Assembly: GCA_030141605.1 (NCBI GenBank)
Contig: JAQGDQ010000205.1
Coordinates: 250,001-314,000 of the forward strand
From: Tubiluchus corallicola
Lineage: Eukaryota > Priapulida > Priapulimorpha > Priapulimorphida > Tubiluchidae
Reading direction: 5' to 3'
DNA length: 64,000 nt
A program made the translations under genes and the position numbers. Below are positions 13,701 to 23,975 of this stretch, piece after piece. The stretch's first letter is position 1. Each line of letters opens with the position of its first letter. Under the pieces are notes generated by a model. It did no database searches. It was not told the DNA's origin and worked only from the letters and a program-made list of their open reading frames with translations.

Positions 13701-16338
13701 TGGGTATGGAGAATGGTGGTCGTTTACTAAGTGGATATGGGGTATGCTGTTGACCGCAGTCTGTGGTTAAGCAGTGCTACTTCTGATTAGTAACTGGATA
13801 CGTGCACTTTGTGATTGTTTACTAAGTGGGTATGGAGTATGCTGTTGACCGAAGGCTGTGCTTCAGCAATGCTACTTCTGATCTGTAGCAGGATAGGTGT
13901 GCTTGCATCTGTTATGCTGTACTCTGCTATTTACCTCATTAAGGGAGAATAAATTTTCATCTGGACAGTTTAGTGCTTCATCTGAGAGGTTTATCTTTAA
14001 TTCTGTCCACAGTTCTGGTACTGCCACAAGCATCTAAATTCATAAAATTTAATTTTACTGTCAAATCAATTGCTTTGGATGGTCATTCTGTGATGGTAAC
14101 TTCTGCATAAGCATATACTTCTTTTCTATATCATATTTTTTGCTTTGGACGCTCATTGCACGGTAGCATTATTTTGTTTGTTATTTTCTTACTCAGTAAG
14201 TTGTGAAATCCTGTAAGTGCAACTAATTGACCCAGTAGCTTTCTACTGGCAAATCATCTTGCCTTAACGAACTGATATATTGAAAACATGCCCTGACTGG
14301 CAGTTGCGGAGACTTGATACTTCATAGATAGCATACCGTCCAAACTAGATACCTTGTACGAAATGCTAAATGTTGGCTGTACAACTTCTTTATGCATCCA
14401 TTCTTCAACATTACGATCATGATAAAACAAAACTGGACCCAGTCTTAAACTGTAGGTCAAAACAATCTACTATTTAAAATATTGAAAGGAAACATACTAT
14501 TTTTTCAAAAGTGACTTACGCGAAAGAATTATTACCACACAAACACAATTTCACGTTTGCGCCACCAGATCTTCCCTGTTACATACATTTTGCCATTCTC
14601 TAGTTAGACAGGCACTAGCGTCTTCATTTTGGAAATGCATTGCACAAAATTGCTCACTTCAGATGCGTTAGTTTCTGACGAACTACAGAAATTCGACAGC
14701 TCATGTGTGAGCCCAGTGGTAAATTTGGAATTTGAATTTTTATCTTAAAACTTGCCTAGTTTTAGTATAACACACTGAATATCTTACAGTAGCACAGTAC
14801 TTCAATTTTCGCTTTCGCAAACACGTGCAACACGCTCGTGGAATATTTTTTTATTGTTGAAGATTACGTTAGTTTGTGATGTCATCAATAGTTGGGCTCG
14901 CCCTTCGTAATTAAATTTTGATTTACTATTTAATTATCAGAAACGCTTTTGCAGTATTAATTGTGTTAAAATGTATACTTTTTATCGGACTTGAAAATAG
15001 GATAATATATGAAAAATCATCCTGTCTTCCTTTAACACATTCTGCAAAAATTGATTACAGCATTTAAATTTTGAGCCTTTGAGCTTAATTTAACATTGTT
15101 GTTTTGTTAGTTGCACCATTGGTGCCTGTAACTCATTGAATTGTGCAGTTATATTTCCACTGTACCAATTGTTCTAATGACCTTTTCTAAAAGCAGTTTT
15201 TTATTATTTTACTTTATAATTTCAGCCAAATTGTAGTCTCATTCAGAGCAAGGAAGTGTCTGTTTCTGAAGACGACTCAAGACGTGTATTTGCTTCAGAA
15301 GCCTATACATCAATAGTTAAACTTGGTAAGAGATTTTTACCTAATGTCAGAAGCCTAAATGTCAATAGTTAACCCTTTCACTATGTAGTTGCTTTTTAAC
15401 TGGACTCATTGACTTTTGGACAATAATTTCTTGTGGTGTGTTACTAAAACAGAATCCTGTAAATAAACAAATAGTTGTTCATTATTGAGCACTAATATTA
15501 AATCTTAGTTTTATTTCTACACATGCACACACATACGTGCACACCCTCATAAATAAGCATGTAGTTATATTTAGAAATCAGTTTTCACAAAAGACACAAT
15601 ACTAATCCGATATATGCAACCATTTTTTAAGAATACAGAATAATCAACTAAACATACGTTTCACCAATGACCTACAAGTGGTTTTGTGTGGGAACATACC
15701 ATACAGTACAAGTATTGTGGAATGCACCTGGCTTTAGACGTTGATTGGTTAGTTAGCGTTACTTGTTGCAATCCCAATCCCGAATCGCTGCTAAACATTC
15801 CTGCCATGTTTTGCATGGCTATTACAGTGAAATAAACGGACCTGGGTGACTGCGCTTAGTGCTGAACTTGGGCGGCAGTCTACTGCCTTCCGTCCCTTGC
15901 ATGAAAAACATAAGCGGAAGCATTCTGCTTTCCATAGTGAAAGGGTTAAACTGGGTAAGAGATTTTTACCTAATTTCGAATTGTAGTTTTGCTCAAATTC
16001 AGTGTTTTTAAGAGGGGCTGACTAGATTAAGTAGAGAAGCTATTTATGCTATAATGATTAAGTACTATGTGTGTTTTAAAAGAGGTTATTGCTGATTGGA
16101 AAAAGAGAACTTACATGGTTCCTATTAAAATTGCATCTTTTCTTAACTTGTTTCATTGACAGGTCCAGTGATCGGATTCGAGTACAACGGAGACGGTGTA
16201 ACGGAAGCTTGTCAAAAAGCCGTAGCGAATACCGCATACGGCACAACTGGACTTGCATTCGTCAGCAGTAATAAAAACACTGCAATGCAGTTTGTCGAAA
16301 ACTTTTATAATTTTGCTAACATGCAGATGAGTATCTAA
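1764..16338 (+). CDS. RP2: RP2 (XRP2), ARL3 GTPase-activating protein
   Basis: Complete nine-exon gene: 1764-1861, 4096-4213, 5039-5130, 6869-7041, 9830-9939, 11390-11518, 13143-13223, 15226-15325, 16163-16338. All introns are GT-AG and the joined length is 1077 nt (358 aa plus stop), against 350 aa in human. The start MGGCC gives an N-myristoylation site at Gly2 with cysteines at 4 and 5. Human RP2 starts MGC, so here the palmitoylated cysteine is shifted by one or two residues. Residues about 30-210 form the TBCC-type beta-helix, with [35 protein letters not shown] and [12 protein letters not shown] all very close to human. The arginine finger (human Arg118) is Arg122 in CQQFR. The C-terminal part (about 237-358, exons 7-9) is the NDPK-like domain, ending [12 protein letters not shown] as in vertebrates. 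By family knowledge RP2 stimulates GTP hydrolysis by ARL3 and releases lipidated cargo at the ciliary base. The gene looks intact and functional. Confidence 0.97.
4757..4846. repeat. Two-copy tandem repeat, RP2 intron 2
   Basis: The phrase CCGCTTCAACTTTTTA followed by TTTGTGTGGAATTTAG occurs twice in a row with a spacing of about 50 bp. It is a simple local tandem duplication. Confidence 0.6.
5405..5585 (+). repeat. Dispersed invertebrate repeat motif
   Basis: The block runs CTCTCCGTCAAGGAGGTTCT, then a TTTGTTAGCTTGTTA stretch, then GGATCATGCAAAAATTACTT and a line reading like 'ttccacaaaactttgtgctgaag'. It resembles a recurrent dispersed repeat I recall from many aquatic invertebrate genomes (CTCCGCCAAGGAGGTTATG, GCAAAAACTAC, ACGAAACTTGGTGG). 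The family assignment is from memory and needs a repeat-library search. Confidence 0.45.
5979..6352. mobile_element. MITE, family A copy 1 (RP2 intron 3)
   Basis: 374-bp element starting AAGCTTTTTCACAGTT and ending AACTGTGACAAAGCTT, which are inverted copies of each other with one mismatch over 16 bp. A second copy lies at 19627-20007 and is collinear over its whole length: shared blocks include GACCTACAGCAACTG followed by CGTGCGCATA, and CACAGACTAAT. No transposase ORF. The target-site duplication is not clear, so the superfamily is open. Confidence 0.8.
7124..7320. mobile_element. Short inverted-repeat element (MITE-like), RP2 intron 4
   Basis: About 197 bp flanked by imperfect inverted repeats. 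The left arm reads ATCAGACTAGCGAGATTTCT and the right arm, reverse-complemented, reads TTCAGACTAGCAAGTTTTCT. The interior is rich in further partial copies of the same arm (GTTCTCGCAGAGAG, GTCGGAGAGAACTCGC). No coding capacity. Confidence 0.6.
10855..11010. mobile_element. Palindromic element with TTAGGG-like core
   Basis: The left arm (AAGTTTGCGATTCCCCACAC) and right arm (GTGTGGGATTGCAAACTT) are inverted repeats of about 22 bp. Between them, at 10902-10981, is a degenerate TTAGGG array (about a dozen units, with variants such as TTAGCA, TTAGGATCAGGG). It lies in RP2 intron 5. The total length of about 156 bp matches two other elements in the window built the same way. Confidence 0.7.
12590..13044. 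mobile_element. TA-flanked MITE (Tc1/mariner type), RP2 intron 6
   Basis: 455-bp element with perfect terminal inverted repeats of at least 27 bp beginning CCGTATTTTCCCGTGTATAA and ending with its reverse complement, flanked by TA on both sides (12588-12589 and 13045-13046). Internal copies of the GGGTCTCTTATACA motif at 12649-12665 and about 13000-13015 make each end able to fold on itself. No transposase ORF. The TA target site is typical of Tc1/mariner-type non-autonomous elements. Confidence 0.9.
13722..13910. repeat. Two-copy 95-bp tandem repeat, RP2 intron 7
   Basis: Two adjacent copies start with GTTTACTAAGTGG(A/G)TATGG at 13722 and 13817. They share TATGCTGTTGACCG and GCTACTTCTGAT. 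A local duplication with no coding content. Confidence 0.7.
15296..15980 (+). repeat. Tandem duplication of RP2 exon 8 3' end
   Basis: The 52-bp segment from 15296 (last 30 bases of exon 8 plus its GTAAGAG donor and TTTTTACCTAAT) is repeated directly, starting at 15348. The second copy (15348-15372 then 15950-15980) is split by the TTAA-flanked element at 15373-15945. A second GTAAGAG donor-like site therefore lies about 630 bp downstream of the true one. Confidence 0.85.
15373..15945. mobile_element. piggyBac-type MITE with TTAA target site
   Basis: 573-bp element with terminal inverted repeats CCCTTTCACTATG and CATAGTGAAAGGG, flanked exactly by TTAA at 15369-15372 and 15946-15949. TTAA duplication and CCC-starting ends are the signature of piggyBac elements. 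There is no transposase ORF, so it is non-autonomous. It sits in RP2 intron 8, inside the duplicated exon 8 tail. Confidence 0.88.
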
Positions 16339-18070
16339 GTTACTCTATATTTTAATCTTTTCTTGCGATGGCAGACATAGAAGAATAACTTTTGCAATCA
16401 TGTTTGGAATTTTTGGACAGGACGTTGGACAGTTATTTTATTTTAAGTAAAGACATTTAGCAATTCTTCTAGCTTTTTAATAATAACAGTTTACTGTATT
16501 GTGCGATGCTGTATCTGTATTACTGTGAACAAAATACAACTATTTGAATGATGAACTGATGTAGTTAAAAACTATAGTGATTGTGTGAATTTTCATTTTG
16601 TACTGAAAGACTATAGAAAATTTTGAATTTTTCCTATTTTGATGAGGCTTTAAAAATACTGTTCGTACCGAATTTCAACTTTTCTTCTGCTTCAAATGCA
16701 CATGTAAATGAACACGTTACCTTTTACGTTTAATGCCATTCCAGCAGAAATCACTCCTTTCCACAACAGAAAATGTTTACTGTCCTTGAATATGATGAAG
16801 GTGATGAAGAAGTGAAAAGGGGGCAAAAGGCTTTTAGTCACAAAATATCTTTGTATAAAACATTGGGTTTTCCTTTGTTTCCAGCTGCACACAAATATAA
16901 ACACTCTGTAACGTTCATTTAAGAACTCGTTCAATATGATATTATATGCTATAAAGTTATTTTTATAGCTGCAAAGTTAATTTTAATGACTATGAAGGTA
17001 TCGTAATTTTCAGTGATTAAATAATTTATCTAAAATGATAAAAAATTGAACTACTTAGGACTTGAACATGTGACTCTGTGACCTTGTTGGTTTACAATAT
17101 GTGTGCAGGAATTTCGAAGCTTTTAGTGGCATGAAGTGTGAACATTACTACATAATTTCATTCGTAATCTTAATGGGAACAATGCCTAATGGGAACTTTG
17201 AGTATCCCATGATGCTGGGAGAGCTATGGCTAAAAATAGAAACAATAGAGACTAGAGTCAGTGAGTAACTTTTATGAGATAGCAAGATTGCATTGTACGT
17301 TATGCAAGTCTTTGATATTTATGCATAGGATGAAAATGTTCTTTGTGATACAAGCAGGGACATTTGTTTTGTGCAGCCCTGTATAGGTTGTTATCATGTT
17401 AATATTAAATATTAGAAAATAAGTTTCTCCTTTCTGTTTTAGCACGTTTTTCTTCCTTGTCTGCCATTTTGTAAAGATTTTCTGTATTTTTTCAGTTTTA
17501 TTTAATTTTACAAGCAAATTTTGATATTACATTTTTTAGTTTTTACGAATTTTTCCTAGAAAAACCTTAAAAGCTAATAATAAAAAGCTAGTAATAAAAT
17601 GTATATAATGTTTACTTATGAAATCGTATCAGTGTATTGCATAGTGTGCTGCTAGTATTTATTATATTATATTAAATAATTATGATTAATGTAAAACAAA
17701 GCAGTGTTGTTTAAATGTTGTTTTTGTTGTAGAAAAGATTTTTTATTAGAACACTAGATTGTACATTTAGTGTTATATTACTAAAATAAGATAAGATGAG
17801 ATAAATTTTTTTAACATCGATCATTTACATAAATAACACTAGCAGTTAAAGCTCTTTATCGACAATATATAATTATAAAATAAATCGATAAAATAAAAAT
17901 ACAAAAGTCATCTTAGAACCTAGTACAGAAAAAACTACAATCTAATTTTAGTGAAAATTAAAAGTAATAAAATTTTGGTTGATTTAAGATAAGAAAAAGA
18001 TTAAAATTGCTAATGGCAATATTATATAAAATTTTTAGTACAGAGAAAGATTACAAAATTTACTTCTAAC
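16339..18070. other. RP2 3' flank / intergenic
   Basis: Contains the RP2 3' UTR and AT-rich sequence. I see no coding exon, RNA gene or clear repeat here. Confidence 0.5.
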
Positions 18071-18485
18071 ATAAATAATAATAAGTTAATAATAGTCCTT
18101 TAATGCACAGTTGTTTAGGGCATAGTCCAGCGGTGACACGTAAGATATTCATTACTTATTTCCAAGATGGTCCCGTTTGTTATGTATTATGTGCTTGTTA
18201 CTTCAATAAATGTGCGTGTTTGCTCAAAGAGTCACCGGTACCATTTTCAATAAGTCTGTGTGCTTGGTCAAAGAGTCACCGATTATATATTCAATAAATC
18301 TGCGTGCTTGCTCAAAGAGTCACCAGTACCATATTCAATAAATCTGTGTGCTTGGTCAAAGATCGATCGGTAACACGTTTGATAAATCCCGGCAGAGAGT
18401 AGCATAAAACATTCATAAGTCACAACTTCAAGAATTGTCTTCCACGCTTGGTTGTAGATTAAACTAGATCTTCGGTGAGTGATCA
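18071..18485 (-). mobile_element. SINE-like repeat with expanded internal 44-bp units
   Basis: Shares its body with the tRNA-derived SINE at 23390-23633 (TTTCCAAGATGGTCCC, TTACTTCAATAAATGTGCGTG, GGTACCATTTTCAA). An AATAATAATAA tail lies on the low-coordinate side, so it runs on the minus strand. Inside, a 44-bp unit (TTCAATAAATCTGCGTGCTT followed by GCTCAAAGAGTCACC) is repeated four times from 18202, 18246, 18290 and 18334. The 23-kb copy has only one such unit. The tRNA-like head at 18418-18480 is badly decayed. Confidence 0.7.
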
Positions 18486-19626
18486 TGAACTGTGTACAAG
18501 TTTCTAGTAAAATAGATTACAATTGAGCAGCAAATGAAATCGAAAAGAAACTTCACGAAAGTGTTAATGTTTTAATGCAAGACTGAACACTGAAACACTA
18601 CGTGGGCGAACGCGCGTAACTGACGGTGTCTCAGTGCCCAGGACCATGTCGATCATAGCATATTGTCCTTGCTCGACGTGGTAAAAGCTAATCTAGAACT
18701 AGTTTAGTTTAGTTTAGTTTATTTTTCCAAAATGCCATGACCTTATGTACAATATTAATATATGTATTGTAATGCATGTAATATAATGTTCGGAAATCGT
18801 CTCAGATCAAGAAGATAAATCTGTAAAGGCTTAAGCAGAATGCAAAATGGAAAGAAAAAATGTCGAATGTGCAAATAAAATTAATAAGGAGAATTAAATA
18901 CTAGGGTGGTAGAAAGAAAAAAGGAAATAACGAAAAGGAAAAGGACCTTACGGACACTCAGTCCTAACCTACAAAAATTCATTGAACATCTCGTGACAAA
19001 AGGAGATCGAACCCTTTTGCATCTAATTTACACTTGTCGTTATGTTAAATTCTGTGTGAAGCCGTTTGCACTATGCTTGAGGACTTTGTACTGATGTCTG
19101 GGGTGCTCAAATTTTATAGCTAAGCTAGGTATGATCTTTCTCCCGAATACTTACATTTTGTGATCAGTGCGTACGTCACTTTGCCAAAGGCCAAAGATTA
19201 TTTATTCAAAAACTTTATATGTCATCAAGCCGTAAGTGTATGTAGTATGTAAGCTGTATGTAAGTTGTAACTGTATGTAGGAAACCGTCCTCATATGACC
19301 TGTCATATTGTGTGAAAAATAAAAAACGCGAACTTGGCGTAATTTTAAGTCCCGTCTAGACTATCGGGCATCTACTATGAATCTTCATGCGTGTGACTGA
19401 AATGCAAGTCATAGCGTGAACGACACAGTTTTGCATGATACACATACCCTGTCAATAATCGGAATGTTTCACGTGTCAACCGACTATTGTTGCAGATCGA
19501 GCTTTGTTTCCCATCAGGAAAGCGTGATAGTCTCATCGAAGATGCGTGACGTGTGCAAACTTTGAATGTCACGACATTAGCGAGAGATAGCCTGTACTAC
19601 GAATTAGTCTTGCTCTTAGCTTTAAT
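18486..19626. other. Intergenic, no gene seen
   Basis: AT-rich sequence with a short TTTAG tandem run at 18697-18720. No supported coding or RNA feature. Confidence 0.5.
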
Positions 19627-20007
19627 AAGCCTTTTCACAATTCCAGCGATTGGTGATGATCTTGGAAAGGTCAAAGGTTAATTATATCATACAGTGCGTT
19701 TGTGTACCTTTGACAACGTATCGTAGCCCACGATATTGTAATAATAATTGTTTTAACGGCTAACTAGAACCTTATTTAGTTCACGTTTTCTTATTCCCAA
19801 GCAAGATGCTGCTACTAAATCACTCTACGCACAGACTAATGCGTAATTAAGTAAAATCCATGTAAAACAACTGACTTGCTGAACTAATGCGGCAGAAAGC
19901 TTTGCTTTTCCCACATGCACGTCACGGTGGTAGTTAAGACGCGTTGCTGTGGTAACCTTTGACCTACAGCAACTGCGCGTGCGCATAGCGACTCTGTGAA
20001 AAAGCTT
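19627..20007. mobile_element. MITE, family A copy 2
   Basis: 381-bp copy of the element at 5979-6352, starting AAGCCTTTTCACAATT and ending CTGTGAAAAAGCTT. It is collinear throughout, with substitutions and small indels, and shares GACCTACAGCAACTGCGCGT followed by GCGCATAGC near its right end. Non-coding. Confidence 0.8.
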
Positions 20008-21612
20008 GTTGCCTGATCTATCCTTTAACTTAAGAATACCGTAGTCATATAAGCATTGTGCTTTAATTGCTTATGATCTAACTGAAATTATTTAATGCAA
20101 TAGTTCTTATTGGTGAATTATCTGTGGTAATAAATGTGTTGTCAGTTTTAACAATCTAATTGTCTTTATTCGTAGCCACGTAAACAAAGAAAATAAAAAT
20201 GATTTAACATAATACAATTGTACTCTTTATTTTCATTCCGATACAGTCATTAGTCTTAAAAAAGACAGCGTCTCCAACCAGAAATTTTTTTCGTTCCTCC
20301 TAACGTAACTAGTAAAAAAGTCGTCATGTGAAGATGCACAAAACTGACCACAATTTCTTGGTCTTCTCTGTAGTTATAGCTTGCTTGTTACTGACATTAT
20401 TACAAATTATTACAGTAGTACAGTGTTTGTTGAATTGACGAAGAGACAAACTGCACTCAAATAAGTCAGCGAAGTCAACTAAGTGTGAAAATTGAAAACA
20501 TCGCACGTTGCTGACGTCAATGACGCTGACTAGCTTATCAGCAAAGAAGTTTTAATAATACTTTTGCAATATCATGTACATGTATGCCATAATTTATTAC
20601 TGCAATCAAGAAATTTTCATAACCGTGTTTGAATGATACTACGATTCAGTGAATGTTATAATGTCAGTCACAAAACTTCTCTATCTGCTAAGAGACCAAA
20701 TGGAGGTGATTAATGTAATTAATTAATTGATTATACAATCTCATGTAAATATTTTTAAAAGCACAGGTTGTAAATGTTATCCCGTATTTATCGTGGCTGC
20801 AATTTTAAATGTCACTTGAGCAATTTATGAAAAATGTAGCTTCTGATGAAAAGCACAAATGCAGCTCTGCATTACCTATACTGGAAGAAAATTGCAACGC
20901 CAAAGAAGGCTTATTGCGAAGTTTAACCAGAAGATGGGGCTAGTACTAATACGCACTTACATTTGGACACACTGAAATAACTAGAAAGTTTTTAAATTCT
21001 GAAACTACAACATACGTGTTATGATACTTTTATATTTTTACGAAAATAATGATTTTAATGCTGGCGACAATGCGAATCCTGGCAGTGATGCGTTGAAACA
21101 TAGAACAGAGCAAGCAGGTACCTGTTTCTATTAGGTTTCAACCTTTCTATTAGGTCTGCTAATAATTGAAAAGTTGCGAAAAAGATCTTCGTAAAGTATA
21201 GGCGATTTTATCACGCCTGACAGATTTATTACTTGTGAAATTGATTTATAAGTGGACATGCGGAGTTTTTGAGCAGCTTTCTTGCGTGTCAACAACCTTC
21301 TACCTGTAACTAGTAACGCGTCATTACTACGTCAGCATCCACGAGACTATGCGTTAAGAATGAGCAAAACTTCTGGCTGCGTTGCAGGCGTATAGCTCAT
21401 GGCATGCACGGTACACGTTAATGCAGACGCGTGATAATACTGTAATAATTATCGATCATTATTAATTGGTTACTTTAACTTAGTAGTACAGAACGAGCAA
21501 AGCATATATGCTTATAAGTGTAGTTAGCACAGTTAGGCATAGGATCGACAATACATCATAATCTGGGCCAGTGTTCTAGTCTTCATTTGAAAGTACTAAT
21601 AATTATAGTTCT
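20008..21612. other. Intergenic, no gene seen
   Basis: No exon with family similarity and no tRNA-like fold noticed. It should contain the 3' UTR of the minus-strand exon that ends at 21613. Confidence 0.5.
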
Positions 21613-22100
21613 TCAGTGATACCCTGTATCTAATGCACGTGATAGCGGATTGTTGTAAAAAGTTAAATCCGCAGCAATCATACAATTATCCGCCTTTGCA
21701 GCCTTGTGATGTTTATCCGCGCTGTCAAAGTCTATATTCTTCTTCGCAAGTTTCTGCATGATCTCTTCCATAATATCTCCTCGGTGTTCTGGTTTATCTT
21801 TTGGTTTTATATCTATACTTCCTCTATGATCTGCAGAATTACTTTTTTCTGCAGGATCGACGGTTATGATATTTTCTTTAGCCGCTATCTCGTTGACGTA
21901 ATTATAATAATCGTCTTCGTCGCCTTCCGACTCGTTACCCCAGCGCCGCCTAGATTTCGATTTTTTCCCTATTTGGTTGAAGAAATCTTTTTCAGCAGTT
22001 CTTCTATTTGCGTTTTTGCTTTCTTTCTCCTTTTTACCCTCTTTATCTGTCTTGCTACCCCCTGGGTTTGACACAGATGTGCCAATGAATATCCCCTTGC
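21613..22100 (-). CDS. Putative terminal exon, unrecognised charged protein
   Basis: An open frame of 162 codons plus stop runs on the minus strand from a good acceptor (TTTTGTTTTAG, just above 22100) to a stop at 21613, entering in phase 1. The start reads KGIFIGTSVSNPGGSKTDKE. The rest is hydrophilic and lysine/glutamate-rich (KKEKESKNANRR, KKSKSRRRWGNESEGDEDDY), ending NNPLSRALDTGYH. The composition suggests a cytoplasmic tail or disordered region. No domain is recognised and I could not find upstream exons in 22101-28404, so the gene model is incomplete. It could also be a chance open frame, but its length in AT-rich DNA and the adjoining acceptor argue for a real exon. Confidence 0.5.
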
Positions 22101-22621
22101 CTAAAACAAAAATTCAAGTTGATTAGGAATAAATAAAATCAAAATTTCATCAAAAACAAGTATAATTTGTCAGGTCTTAGACAGGAGCTAGCGAAGTAAA
22201 AGCAGAATTAACGCAACAGCATCGTAACGAAAGCAACAGCAGCACCTGCGACCACTGCCGGATTATGTGATTACGAGAAGCATGTGAACAAGAACAGTAT
22301 GAGTAATTAAATTCGATATGCAACAGTAATCTTGAGAACAACAGTAACCACAACAACAACAGCAGGAATAATGATTGTTGCGGCAACGAATGTATGGAAC
22401 TACACAAAGAAACCTCGACGACGACAACAACAATGGCAATTACTAAAAAAATCTACTAAAACATTTTTCTTACTGTTTTGTTTGTTCAAAGAAGCGCCCA
22501 TGTAGATTTTCCCTGAGTTTCGTGCCGGTTAAGATTTTAACATTTATGAACCATCCAGAAGTCAGCTAAAACAAGAAACAGACAGTAGAATGTTGGACAA
22601 TAGCTAACAAAAACTACCAGA

Positions 22622-22772
<151 letters not shown>

Positions 22773-23109
22773 GAGAGATTCATTCGTTCGTTCAAAATCT
22801 TTTATGAATGAGAGGAGAGTGAGAATAAGAGATTTGAAATAAATTATTTGTTTTTTCATTAATATTTACATTATTCACTTGCTACATTCATGCTGTTTGA
22901 ATGGATATTACTACATTAAAAAACAGTTTATGATAAGTTAATAATATAAAGGATTCTGCAGTCCAAACAACGCTCCAGTTGTGAAACAGGAACAGTGGAA
23001 TTAGACCAATTATACCAACCGTCTTGTGTCGTTACTCGGTACTCTATATATGGGTTCCACCCAAGATGAGCAATGATTACTGATTTTCATCAAGTGTTGA
23101 GCGTATGTG

Positions 23110-23870
23110 AATGTCATTATGTAACGAAATCCTCATTATGTAGCAATGCACCATTGTCACAAAAATGCTGCTTTATGTAATAAATCACGAAAAACTTCAT
23201 TGTTTAGCAAATTTCATATCATTATGAAACAACCGTTAAGGATAGTCATGGTCTATGGTAGAGTCTGATCATATCTCGATGAGGTCTAATTATTGGACTA
23301 GGTCACATTCTTTCTGTTCTGACTCTGGCTCAGTCTGATTTGGTCTATAGCTGCACTGCCAGGAGTTTGAGAGAGCCAAACCAGACAGATATAATAATCA
23401 TAATAATAATTTCGTTTAGGACATATTCCAAGGATGACACCTTAAGTAACTCTATACCTATTTCCAAGGTGGTCCCTTTTATTATTACCCGCACGTTACT
23501 TCGATAAACCCGCGTGCCTGGTCGAAGAACCAACGGTACCATTTTCAAGTATTTGGCATGACTTGGTCGGGAGTTAAACCCACAACCTCCCGGGTGGTAA
23601 GTGAGTATGCTACCTTTGAGCTACGCCACCCGCTTTTAGCCCAGACTTAACATCTCAGGTCAGACCAGATTCAGCTGAAGTCACATCAGCATCATTTAGA
23701 ATAGGAAGTAAACGACCCATTCCAAAATTTGTCTCACCACTATAGAGCACGATCAAATATATGTTAGGCTGTTACATAAACGCATTATTTTTTTTACATA
23801 ATGGCGCAAAATGATCATTAGATGATAATTGTTACATAATCACGTAAAATTTGTTTGGAACAAATGAAAG
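23110..23870. mobile_element. Possible DNA transposon with inverted TTATGTAA arrays
   Basis: On the left (23115-23230) short motifs of the form CATTATGTAACGAAAT recur four or five times. On the right (23769-23850) the same motif occurs inverted (GTTACATAA, TTACATAATGG, TTGTTACATAATCAC). Such subterminal arrays in opposite orientation are seen in some cut-and-paste transposons. The SINE at 23390-23633 lies between them. Exact ends and target site were not found. Confidence 0.35.
23390..23633 (-). mobile_element. tRNA-derived SINE
   Basis: Read on the minus strand from 23633, it begins GCGGGTGGCGTAGCTCAAAG with an A box (GTAGCTCAAAGGTAGCA) and about 30 bases later a B-box-like GGGTTTAACTCCCG. 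This is a tRNA-like head of about 68 nt. A body follows (shared with 18071-18485) and the element ends in an ATT-rich tail (23390-23410). Head with pol III boxes, unrelated body and simple tail together define a tRNA-derived SINE. Confidence 0.8.
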
Positions 23871-23874
23871 GGGG

Positions 23875-23975
23875 AAAGAGGGGGAAGGGGAGAGAAAAAG
23901 AGAGGTAGAGAGACAAAGAGAGAGAGAGGGAGAAAAGAAGCATAGAAAGAAAGACTAAAAGATGAAAGAAAGAAT
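23875..23975. repeat. Purine-rich GAGA/GGGA tract
   Basis: Degenerate polypurine stretch of GAGAGAG, GGGGAAGGGG and GAAAGAAAG units. Simple-sequence DNA. Confidence 0.8.

Noticed and set aside
21706-22071. 121-residue hydrophobic plus-strand frame
   Set aside because: Shadow of the minus-strand charged exon at 21613-22100, which has an acceptor site and a better composition.
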